A stretch of DNA of 15,829 nucleotides from JAZGHN01 sp964496725 (GTDB lineage Bacteria; Chloroflexota; Dehalococcoidia; Dehalococcoidales; E44-bin46), in contig CAZCAS010000018.1 of NCBI GenBank assembly GCA_964496725.1, positions 1-15,829 of the forward strand, given 5' to 3'. Numbering within the stretch: position 1 is the stretch's first letter; each line of letters begins with the position of its first letter. The notes beneath the pieces were generated by a model that saw nothing but the letters and a program-made list of their open reading frames with translations, did no database searches and was not told where the DNA came from. Shown here in pieces: positions 6,903-13,419 of the stretch. A program made the position numbers and the translations under genes.

Positions 6903-7922
6903 ATGGGGTGGGAAGTAATCGGTCAGACCAGAGCTATTTCCTTGCTTCAGCAAAGCCTGGAGAGGAAAACAGTGGCTCATGCCTATCTTCTGATTGGCCC
7001 TCCTCATGTGGGTAAAATGACGTTGGCACTGGATTTAGCTAAGGCATTAAACTGCGAGGGAGCCGAGCCTCCTTGCGGGGTGTGTCCTTCATGCCAGAGG
7101 ATAGCTTTGGCAAAACATGCTGATGTTCAGATTATAGGCTTAACCGGTGGTGTGGATTCAGTTGATAACAAACCTCAGGCGGAAATCGGCATTGACCAGA
7201 TCAGGCAGATGCAGCACTCAGCTAGCTTACCGCCCTTTGAGGGTCGATATAAGGTGTTCATTATTGATGGGGTTGAGCTCTTGTCTAATGAGGCGGCTAA
7301 TTGCTTGCTTAAGACTTTAGAAGAGCCGGTGGGCAAGGTAATTTTTATTTTGCTAACCATTAATGAGAGGTTACTGCCAACCACTGTTATTTCTCGTTGC
7401 CAGCGGCTGGAGTTATTCCCACTGGCAACCGCTGAGGTAGAGGCTACCCTCAATAGTCGCGGGGGTGTTGAGTCAGAAAAGACCAGACTTCTGGCCAGGC
7501 TTTCCCACGGCTGTCTGGGTTGGGCTCTAGCAGCTGTCGATGATACCGGCATGCTTCAGCAGCGTGCTGAAAGGATGGATAGGCTGCTTGGTGTCGTTGA
7601 TGCTGATTGCGAAGGGCGTTTTGCTTTTGCCGCCCAGCTGGCGACTCAGTTTGGGCAGAACAGGAGAATAGTCCAGGAACTCCTGGACCTGTGGCTTGAT
7701 TATTGGCGTGATTTGCTGTTAATTAAGATAGGATGCGATGAGGCTATTACTAATGCTGATATGTTAGCCGAATTGGCGGAACATGCAAGGAGTTATGATT
7801 TGATTCAAATAAGGGGTTTTATTGATAGCATTCAGGCTGCTGGGGAACAACTTAGACAGAATGCCAATCCGCGGTTGGTGCTGGAGGTGTTAATGCTTAG
7901 TATCCCTGAGAGAGGTGAGTAA
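6903..7922 (+). CDS. holB: DNA polymerase III delta' subunit (clamp-loader AAA+ subunit)
   Basis: Clamp-loader subunit that works with delta and tau/gamma to place the beta clamp on DNA, 339 residues. The first 10 residues (MGWEVIGQTR) are the usual opening of this family. A Walker A motif GPPHVGKM is at 32-39. A four-cysteine zinc module follows at C51, C58, C61 and C64. The segment KTLEEP and the SRCQRLELFPL stretch carry the SRC motif shared by delta' and tau. Unlike E. coli delta', this one keeps an intact P-loop, as in many Gram-positive and Chloroflexi proteins, so it could also be described as DnaX-like; length and lack of a tau tail favour delta'. AGGGGG lies about 8 nt upstream of the ATG. 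It is co-transcribed with lysA and with ricT, whose start is only 3 nt after its stop. Confidence 0.92.
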   Translation: MGWEVIGQTRAISLLQQSLERKTVAHAYLLIGPPHVGKMTLALDLAKALNCEGAEPPCGVCPSCQRIALAKHADVQIIGLTGGVDSVDNKPQAEIGIDQIRQMQHSASLPPFEGRYKVFIIDGVELLSNEAANCLLKTLEEPVGKVIFILLTINERLLPTTVISRCQRLELFPLATAEVEATLNSRGGVESEKTRLLARLSHGCLGWALAAVDDTGMLQQRAERMDRLLGVVDADCEGRFAFAAQLATQFGQNRRIVQELLDLWLDYWRDLLLIKIGCDEAITNADMLAELAEHARSYDLIQIRGFIDSIQAAGEQLRQNANPRLVLEVLMLSIPERGE

Positions 7923-7925
7923 AAA

Positions 7926-8756
7926 GTGGCTGATATTGTTGGCGTGCGTTTTAGGAGAGCTGGCAGAGTATACTATTTCGACCCGGCGGGTGTTGAGCTG
8001 GAAGTGGATGACCAGGTGGTGGTTAAGACAGCACATGGCCTCGAGCTAGGATGTGTGGTTATTGCCCCTGCGCAGGTAGTGGATAGCGAGGTGAACGGAC
8101 CGCTGAAGTCCGTGGTGCGCAAAGCAACCCCTGAGGATATTCAGCAGGCTCAAGAGCTTGAAGTCAAGGGCAGGGAGGCTCTGGTGAAGTGTGCCGAGCT
8201 GATTGATGAACTCGAGCTACCCATGAAGCTGTTATCGGCGGAGTACGGATTGAGCGGTAAGCGGCTTACCTTTTTCTTTAGTGCTGCCGAGAGGGTTGAT
8301 TTCCGTGAGCTGGTTCGGCAGTTAAATAGCCATTTCAAGGTACGGGTGGAATTACGGCAGGTGGGGTCTAGAGATGAGGCTAAGCTGTTAGGAGGCTTTG
8401 GCAGGTGTGGCCGTCCCCTGTGTTGCATGAACTTTTTGAGTGACTTTGCTCCTATTTCTATTAAAATGGCAAAGGAGCAGAACTTGCCCCTTAACCCTAT
8501 GAAGATATCGGGAATTTGTGGTCGCTTGATGTGTTGCCTGGCCTATGAGACTGAACTGTATCATGTCATGAAGGGGAAATTGCCCAGGGAGGGACAGCAG
8601 GTGGCTACTCATATGGGTCCAGCTAAGGTTGTGGGGGGTAATCCACTGAAGGAAACGGTCTTAGTTGAGTTGGAGAGTGGAGCGACTGTGGAATTGCCTC
8701 TCAGTGATATTACTATTGGGGCTAAGCCTCCACCCAAAACAGCGGAAGATGATTGA
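7926..8756 (+). CDS. ricT: RicT/YaaT-like PSP1-domain protein
   Basis: PSP1-domain protein of the RicT (YaaT) family, 276 residues. In Bacillus, RicT forms an iron-sulphur complex with RicA and RicF that modulates RNase Y processing and phosphorelay. Here only the family assignment is direct. Two cysteine clusters typical of the family are present: GRCGRPLCC (C161, C166, C167) and GICGRLMCCL (C198, C203, C204), suitable for Fe-S binding. The gene starts with GTG at 7926, preceded by an AGGTGA within the end of holB, and follows holB by 3 nt. The holB-ricT neighbourhood is also seen in Firmicutes. The 3' end faces the HNH gene with 18 nt between stops. Confidence 0.92.
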   Translation: MADIVGVRFRRAGRVYYFDPAGVELEVDDQVVVKTAHGLELGCVVIAPAQVVDSEVNGPLKSVVRKATPEDIQQAQELEVKGREALVKCAELIDELELPMKLLSAEYGLSGKRLTFFFSAAERVDFRELVRQLNSHFKVRVELRQVGSRDEAKLLGGFGRCGRPLCCMNFLSDFAPISIKMAKEQNLPLNPMKISGICGRLMCCLAYETELYHVMKGKLPREGQQVATHMGPAKVVGGNPLKETVLVELESGATVELPLSDITIGAKPPPKTAEDD

Positions 8757-8774
8757 GTCGTTATAGCTAGGCGG

Positions 8775-9284
8775 TCAATTTTCCGTGGGGAGATATTTGT
8801 GCCATTCGGTCTGGGTTTGTAGATAGTGGTAGGGGATATAGAACGGGATGCTGCTGCGTGGGGGAGCAGGATGGTGCATTAATTTCATTCTAGCTTCCGT
8901 TGGAGTTTTCCCTGCCTTACGACGATTGCAGCTAATGCAGGCGCTAACCACATTGTCCCAGGTGTGTTGACCCCCTCGATATCGGGGAATGACATGGTCT
9001 AAGGTAAGCTGTCGGGTTTCCCTGCCACAATACTGGCAGGTATAGTGGTCGCGGTTGAATACCTCGAGGCGGGTGAGCTTTCTTTTAGGTCGGGGGCGCT
9101 TAATCATATGGTCCAGTCGGACTACTGAGGGTATGGGAAAGGTGTAATTGGCTGAGTGGAAAAAACCTGAACCATTCTCCAGCATCTCAGCCTTGCCCTG
9201 ATAAATTAACACTACTGCTCGCCGGGCTCGACATATGTTGAGCGGCTCATAGTTCTGATTCAGCACCAAGACAGGAAGGTTCAT
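8775..9284 (-). CDS. HNH endonuclease family protein
   Basis: Predicted HNH nuclease of 169 residues from the chosen ATG (9284; a second ATG sits at 9287). The open frame extends to a TTG at 9347, but that codon lies inside the promoter candidate, and the conserved-looking NLPVLVLNQNYEPLN opening begins at the ATG pair. The HNH core runs from about residue 70 to 128: CQYC (83-86) and CISC (116-119) make the structural zinc site, with LDHVIP (D96, H97), N111 and N120 in the catalytic ribbon. Basic residues KRPRPKRK lie just before it. Stand-alone HNH proteins of this type are common in Chloroflexi, Deinococcus and Cyanobacteria, and their role is mostly unknown. It is not within an intron or intein. 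It lies downstream of the replication operon, apparently with its own promoter. Confidence 0.85.
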   Translation of the reverse strand: MNLPVLVLNQNYEPLNICRARRAVVLIYQGKAEMLENGSGFFHSANYTFPIPSVVRLDHMIKRPRPKRKLTRLEVFNRDHYTCQYCGRETRQLTLDHVIPRYRGGQHTWDNVVSACISCNRRKAGKTPTEARMKLMHHPAPPRSSIPFYIPYHYLQTQTEWHKYLPTEN

Positions 9285-9318
9285 CATTTCTGAGGCTTCT
9301 TTCCTAAAGGGTGTTATT

Positions 9319-9347
9319 ATTTTACTAGAAAAGCTGTGGTGATACAA
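9319..9347 (-). promoter_or_regulatory. Weak promoter candidate for the HNH gene
   Basis: On the minus strand TTGTAT (9347-9342), 17 nt, then TAAAAT (9324-9319). The -10 box is good and the -35 box is poor. An expected start near 9312 leaves a leader of about 25 nt before the ATG pair, with AGGA about 14 nt before the codon. Confidence 0.3.
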
Positions 9348-9360
9348 GCTTTGGGCTTGT
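9344..9360 (-). repeat. Inverted repeat between the loader gene and the HNH gene
   Basis: ACAAGC and GCTTGT form a perfect 6-bp inverted repeat with a 5-nt loop, 6 nt after the stop of the AAA+ gene. There is no T-run after it, so it is a poor intrinsic terminator. It overlaps the -35 region of the HNH promoter candidate and could equally be an operator or a 3'-end stabilising hairpin. Confidence 0.35.
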
Positions 9361-9365
9361 TAACC

Positions 9366-10769
9366 TTAGCGTCCCTTCTTGCTGCGGCGGGATATTTTCT
9401 GGTCAGATGTGGCGTCGGTACGGTAATCAGGGGTGGTAATGGTAAATACCATGCTGATTTTGGGGTCTATAAATCTGGAGACTACAGGGCTGTCAATCTC
9501 GTCTGTTGAGGAACGGGTGGTGATCACTGTCGCCAGTTTGGCATTGTAGCGGTGATTGATAATCTGGTAAAGTTTTTCCTGTGCCCATGGTGTGGTTGAC
9601 TGCTCGCCAAAGTCATCCAGGATGAGGAAGGGAGCGTTTTTTACCATTTCAAAGAGCTGGTCATAGGATATTTTGCTCTCGGGGCTGAAGGCGGAGCGCA
9701 GGTGGTCGAGGAAATCGGGTACCACTACGAACAAGGCGGGCTGGTTTGCTTGGTAGCGATAATTGGCAATGGCGGCGGCTAAGTGTGTCTTCCCACAGCC
9801 AGTTGTACCCTGAAATACTATCCAGCCTTCGGGTGATTTGGCAAAGTCGAGGGCGAGGTGGAATGCCTTCTCTAAATTCTCGCGCTGGTCTGGTGGTAGA
9901 TTAAGCCGCTTCCAGTCGAAGGTGTCAAAGGTCATACTTTTTTGCAGTTCAAATTCGTGATTCCAGCCGTATTCCAATGGGATTTGCTTCTCCTTGACCT
10001 CATATATGTGGCACAGATTAGGGTCAGTGAGGCGAGTGCGTATTCGGTCTTCCAGCTGTTCCACAGGGACGATAGCGACAATTACAGTGGGCAGTTCATT
10101 ATTAAAGCGATAATTTAGTAGTTGCTCCAATTTTTCCTTAGCCCAGGGGGTAGCAGTTTGGGCGCCTAAGTCATCCAGAACCAGCAGTGGGGCATTGCGT
10201 ACCTGGTCAAAGAACTCATCATAGGGCATCTCGCTCTCCGGACTGAAGGTAGAGCGCATGCGGTCTAAGAGGTCGGGGGTGGAGATAAAAAAGGCAGGAT
10301 GTCCCTGGCTGATACGTTCGTTGGCGATAGCTGCAGCCAGGTGGGTTTTGCCGCATCCACTGGGGCCAACCAGGATTAGCCAGCCTGTGGGTTCGTTGGC
10401 AAATGTCTTGGCTGCTTTGTAAACGCGGGAGAATTGTTTCTGGTCAGCGGGACTTCCGCTTCTCCCTTGGGATTCCAAGTTATCAAAGATGAAACGAGCC
10501 AACGAACCAAGGTTGCTGTATCGTAATAAGCGGGCCTGGCACTCTTTATCTATCTCTCCTTGAGTGCATCTACAGGCGACGACCTGGCTGAAGTCTGGTT
10601 TCCCGGATGGCAGGCGAGGATGAACAAACCCTACCCCTTTGCATACAGGGCAGGACGGGCTTAGTGGGGCTTCGTCTTGTTTCTCTTCAGCGCCTGACCA
10701 TGTGCCCGTATTTTTGCTTGATGTACTTCTCCGGGCCTGTCTTTTTAAGATCTCGCTTATATGCTCCAC
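9366..10769 (-). CDS. Tandem-AAA+ DnaC/DnaI/IstB-type ATPase, putative replicative helicase loader
   Basis: Predicted loader of the DnaB helicase, 467 residues, about 1.5 to 2 times the usual DnaI/DnaC length. Order of parts: a basic N-terminus, a zinc ribbon (C40, C43, C66, C68), AAA+ module 1 (about 93-250) and AAA+ module 2 (about 279-436), then a basic tail ending RRSKKGR. Module 1 has Walker A GPSGCGKT (135-142), Walker B LLVLDD (195-200) and arginine finger candidate R246. Module 2 has GTTGCGKT (321-328), FLILDD (381-386) and R432. The modules align without gaps at a constant offset of 186 residues over most of their length. I place the start at GTG 10769, preceded by AAGGA 7 nt upstream. 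This makes it overlap the dnaD-like gene by 83 bp, and the frame is open further upstream (to 10913) without a ribosome site. It follows dnaB and dnaD in one operon. Confidence 0.88.
   Translation of the reverse strand: MEHISEILKRQARRSTSSKNTGTWSGAEEKQDEAPLSPSCPVCKGVGFVHPRLPSGKPDFSQVVACRCTQGEIDKECQARLLRYSNLGSLARFIFDNLESQGRSGSPADQKQFSRVYKAAKTFANEPTGWLILVGPSGCGKTHLAAAIANERISQGHPAFFISTPDLLDRMRSTFSPESEMPYDEFFDQVRNAPLLVLDDLGAQTATPWAKEKLEQLLNYRFNNELPTVIVAIVPVEQLEDRIRTRLTDPNLCHIYEVKEKQIPLEYGWNHEFELQKSMTFDTFDWKRLNLPPDQRENLEKAFHLALDFAKSPEGWIVFQGTTGCGKTHLAAAIANYRYQANQPALFVVVPDFLDHLRSAFSPESKISYDQLFEMVKNAPFLILDDFGEQSTTPWAQEKLYQIINHRYNAKLATVITTRSSTDEIDSPVVSRFIDPKISMVFTITTPDYRTDATSDQKISRRSKKGR
9462..9935 (-). 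repeat. Second copy of the internal AAA+ duplication (module 2)
   Basis: Encodes residues 279-436 of the loader. It is related to the upstream copy at 10020-10493 by an offset of exactly 558 nt. Hand counting over the core (FAKSP to TVI) gives roughly 60 identities in about 107 aligned residues. Synonymous positions differ widely, so the duplication is not recent. Confidence 0.85.
10020..10493 (-). repeat. First copy of the internal AAA+ duplication (module 1)
   Basis: Encodes residues 93-250 of the loader. Both Walker motifs, the SPES and TPWA segments and the arginine-finger region recur at the same spacing in module 2. The zinc ribbon lies before this copy only and was not duplicated. Confidence 0.85.
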
Positions 10770-11400
10770 TGTCTTTTCCTTCTGATGACCAGCGTTCCAG
10801 AATTGCTGAAATATAGCTCCATTTGCGCTTGTTCTGGTTGACCGCCTCTTTGATAGCATCCCTGAGCCAGGTCTTGGGATATAGCTTCTCGGCCTCTCGC
10901 AGCTCGTCGGCAATCCTCGGGGTTATCATGCCGATATTATCCTCGTAGTCTGTGAAGATATCGGGTGCTTCCTCGGTCTCAACAGGGGTTGGTCCCCCAG
11001 TTTTCAGCCCAGCGAGGGCAAGCTCGCCGTTTTTAACTTTAGCCATAGTTCGTCTATCGGATTCAGTATTGAGAAAGAAAACATCCTCGGGTACCCCGTC
11101 TCTATCTAGTGTCAAACGGAGGAATGTTCCCCGCTTTGTAGCCAGTTCCAGGGCATGGCGCAGTACTTCCTCTGGGGGCTTTGTTTCTTCCTTGAGGCTG
11201 TGTATCAGGCTCCTGTCGGCTAATAATTCCTGGTAGGTAATGCAGCGAGGATAACCCCGTTTGCGGTAGAGCGCTCCCAGCAGATGGAGGGTTGTCTTAA
11301 GCTCAGCAATGTCGCTGATTTGAGGCAGTAGTGTGCTGAAGAAGAGGTTGGGTAGTGGGGTAAACTCAGTTTTATCTGGAAAACCAGTAAACTGCTTCAT
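10687..11400 (-). CDS. dnaD: DnaD-domain primosomal protein
   Basis: DnaD-like replication-initiation protein, 237 residues. In Firmicutes, DnaD bridges DnaA or PriA and the helicase loader; here the role is inferred from the domain and the operon. The C-terminal DnaD domain (about 152-208) is clear: an acidic Y-E-D-N-I-G start, ITP, a W at 178, DAIKEAV, then the KWSYISAILERW signature (193-204). The N-terminal 110 residues (with LPNLFFSTLLPQI) look like the winged-helix region, followed by a Gly/Pro/Glu-rich linker at about 130-150. Its ATG overlaps the dnaB stop as ATGA. The basic C-terminal tail is encoded in the 83-bp region shared with the downstream loader gene. Confidence 0.87.
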   Translation of the reverse strand: MKQFTGFPDKTEFTPLPNLFFSTLLPQISDIAELKTTLHLLGALYRKRGYPRCITYQELLADRSLIHSLKEETKPPEEVLRHALELATKRGTFLRLTLDRDGVPEDVFFLNTESDRRTMAKVKNGELALAGLKTGGPTPVETEEAPDIFTDYEDNIGMITPRIADELREAEKLYPKTWLRDAIKEAVNQNKRKWSYISAILERWSSEGKDSGAYKRDLKKTGPEKYIKQKYGHMVRR

Positions 11401-12782
11401 AATAGACTCGGCTCTTCGTTGGCAATATTTTCAAACTTGGCTAGTTTGGGTACGAAACGCAGGTTTGTTTGGCCGGTGGGGCCGTTGCGGTGCTTGGCAA
11501 CTATAATATCGGCTATGCCTTGTGGATAATCTTCGCCTGGGTGCTCTCTCTCCCAATCCTCTCTTGTCTTATAATAGTAGTCATCGCGGTAGATAAATAG
11601 GACTACGTCAGCATCCTGTTCAATACTGCCGCTTTCACGCAGATCGGAAAGTTGGGGCTTATGTGAAGCCCGCCACTCTGTAGCTCGGCTGAGCTGTGAT
11701 ACTGCTATCACTGGAACATCAAGTTCGCGGGCTATGCCTTTAAGGGAGCGAGAGATGAAGCTGATCTCCTGAACCCTGTTTTCCCCCCTGGTGCCTTCCC
11801 CCTGCATCAGCTGCAGGTAGTCGACAACGATGAGGTCTATGCCGCGTTCATAGTGGAGTCGTCGGGCTTTGCTTCGCATTTCTACTGCACGGAGTTGAGG
11901 AGCATCGTCGATATAGATGGAGGCTTCGGAGAGGATGCCGGTGGCATCCATAATCCCCTTTTCGTCTTTTTCGCTGTGGAGGCCAAGGCGGACCTGTCTT
12001 AGATTGATGCCGGATTCGCTGGATAGCAGGCGTAGCACCAGTGGCTCCCGTGCCATCTCCAGGCTGAACAGGGCTACACAGGCTCCTTGGTCTACGGCAG
12101 CGTTTCTGGCGATATTGAGGGCTAGGCTGGTTTTGCCCATGCTGGGTCTTCCAGCGATGATAATCAAATCGGAGCGTTGGAACCCGCTGAGGAATTCATC
12201 CAGCCCGGCGAAACCCGATAAAATGTAGGGGACAGGTTCGGGGTGGCCTTCCTCGGCGGCTGGTGCGGGGGCGCCGGTTTCAAAATACTTGTCTAGCACT
12301 TGGCGGATGTGGACAAAGTCTCGTGGGGTTTGCCCATGGCGCAGTCTAAAGAGGACGTTCTCAGCCTTGCTGAGGCTGGCGTCAACGTCAGGGTCAGCCT
12401 CATAACCAATGGCGGAAATTTGGCTACCGGCATTGATGAGGTGTCGCATTATTGATAGGCGATAAACAATCTGAGCATAATGGTCGATATCAAGAGAGGT
12501 AGGGACTATGGATATCAGGTGGCTTAAGTAGGCGGCGCCACCACATGGCTCCAGTTTGTTCTGGCGGTCTAACTCTTGGGCTACTGTAATCTGGTTTATT
12601 GCCTCGTTGCGTTGAGAAAGAGCTAAGCATGCCCCGTATATCCATTTATTTCTTTCGCTGTAGAAGTCTGCCTGGTCCAGGAAGGTGGCAATTCTAAAAA
12701 TTGTCGCGCCATCTATCAGGAGTGAGCCGATTACTGCTTCCTCTGCATCGATGTCATGGGGGGGCAACCTATCGCTAGTCAA
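11397..12782 (-). CDS. dnaB: Replicative DNA helicase DnaB
   Basis: Hexameric 5'-3' replicative helicase, 461 residues, normal length. The N-terminal DnaB domain opens with LPPHDIDAEEAVIGSLL. The RecA-like motor has Walker A GRPSMGKTS (211-219), SLEM with catalytic E242, Walker B VVDYLQLM (319-326) and the VSQLSR motif (361-366); DLRESGSIEQDAD (380-392) leads to the arginine-finger region. The P-loop, Walker B and Q-loop segments are uninterrupted, so there is no intein at the sites where DnaB inteins usually sit. The start is TTG at 12782, overlapping the rplI stop as TTGA, with GGAGG about 11 nt upstream in the rplI tail; coupling to rplI is likely. rplI-dnaB linkage is common in bacteria. 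Confidence 0.96.
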   Translation of the reverse strand: MTSDRLPPHDIDAEEAVIGSLLIDGATIFRIATFLDQADFYSERNKWIYGACLALSQRNEAINQITVAQELDRQNKLEPCGGAAYLSHLISIVPTSLDIDHYAQIVYRLSIMRHLINAGSQISAIGYEADPDVDASLSKAENVLFRLRHGQTPRDFVHIRQVLDKYFETGAPAPAAEEGHPEPVPYILSGFAGLDEFLSGFQRSDLIIIAGRPSMGKTSLALNIARNAAVDQGACVALFSLEMAREPLVLRLLSSESGINLRQVRLGLHSEKDEKGIMDATGILSEASIYIDDAPQLRAVEMRSKARRLHYERGIDLIVVDYLQLMQGEGTRGENRVQEISFISRSLKGIARELDVPVIAVSQLSRATEWRASHKPQLSDLRESGSIEQDADVVLFIYRDDYYYKTREDWEREHPGEDYPQGIADIIVAKHRNGPTGQTNLRFVPKLAKFENIANEEPSLL

Positions 12783-13357
12783 CTACTCTTTCGCCTCCGC
12801 TTCTTTTTCGTTCCTTCTTCCTCTTCCGCCACCTTTTCCTTCTCTTCCTTCTCCTCCGTTGCCTTTTCCTCCGCTACTTTCGTTTTTGCTTCTTTATCTT
12901 CTGCCTCTTTTTCCTCTTCTTCCTCTGCTATAACGTTAACCTTTATCTTGGGGGTTGCATCTTTGCCTACTCTAATCGTTACTTCATAGCTGCCGAGTTG
13001 ATGGATAGGTTCGGCTAACTCTATTTTTCTCTTATCAATCGCTAATCCGGTGACTTTTTCCAGTTCGGCGGCAATATCGGCGCTGGTAATTGAGCCATAG
13101 AGTCGGTCTTTAGCCCCGGCTCGTGCTTGCAGGGTAACCTCTTTGCCTTCTATCTGCTGAGTCAAATTGGCTGACTCTTCGTCTATTTTCCTTTGGGCTG
13201 CTTCACGCTGCGCTTTTAACCGAACACTCTCTGGCGAGCTAGCTAGTATGGCCAGCTTTCTGGGGATGAGGAAGTTCCTTCCGTAGCCATCAGCTACCTC
13301 CTTTGTCTCACCAGCCTCGGCTACATTAGGCACATCCTCCAGGAATATAACCCGCAT
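12779..13357 (-). CDS. rplI: 50S ribosomal protein L9 with an extra charged C-terminal tail
   Basis: L9 binds 23S rRNA domain V and reaches across from the L1 side of the 50S subunit. The protein has 192 residues against a usual length of about 148. Residues 1-144 cover the normal protein: the N-terminal rRNA-binding domain with GYGRNFLIP (24-32), the connecting helix (about 41-75) and the C-terminal domain with RLYGSIT (85-91). From about 145 to 192 comes a low-complexity tail of Glu, Lys and Ala with five consecutive Glu residues near its start, ending in a basic KKKRRRKSS. The DNA is strongly purine-biased there. ATG start with a perfect GGAGG 9 nt upstream. First gene of the rplI-dnaB-dnaD-loader operon. 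Confidence 0.95.
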   Translation of the reverse strand: MRVIFLEDVPNVAEAGETKEVADGYGRNFLIPRKLAILASSPESVRLKAQREAAQRKIDEESANLTQQIEGKEVTLQARAGAKDRLYGSITSADIAAELEKVTGLAIDKRKIELAEPIHQLGSYEVTIRVGKDATPKIKVNVIAEEEEEKEAEDKEAKTKVAEEKATEEKEEKEKVAEEEEGTKKKRRRKSS

Positions 13358-13378
13358 AGTTGTTTCCTCCTTAGTTGC

Positions 13379-13384
13379 ATTATA
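13379..13384 (-). promoter_or_regulatory. -10 element of the rplI-dnaB operon
   Basis: A perfect TATAAT on the minus strand lies 22 nt before the rplI ATG. No convincing -35 box is found at 16-18 nt spacing and there is no extended -10 TG. The predicted leader is about 15 nt and begins just before the Shine-Dalgarno. Confidence 0.4.
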
Positions 13385-13400
13385 ATTTACTTGGGAATAA

Positions 13401-13419
13401 AGTGGAAGGTTACTCCACT
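13401..13419 (-). terminator. Hairpin at the trxB 3' end, possible weak terminator
   Basis: On the minus strand AGTGGA and TCCACT pair across a 7-nt loop, and the left arm includes part of the trxB stop codon. It is followed by TTTATT, a short imperfect U-tract. The stem of 6 bp is weak. Its position between trxB and the rplI promoter fits a terminator. Confidence 0.4.

Noticed and set aside
8775..9347. HNH gene as part of an intein, group I or group II intron, or homing element
   Set aside because: The neighbouring genes are uninterrupted, dnaB has no intein splice motifs and no intron-like RNA structure surrounds the gene. The extended TTG start at 9347 was also rejected in favour of the ATG pair at 9284/9287.
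9366..10769. IS21-type IstB transposition helper
   Set aside because: IstB and DnaC share the AAA+ fold, but there is no IstA transposase, no terminal inverted repeats and no target duplication. The operon is dnaB-dnaD, which fits helicase loading.
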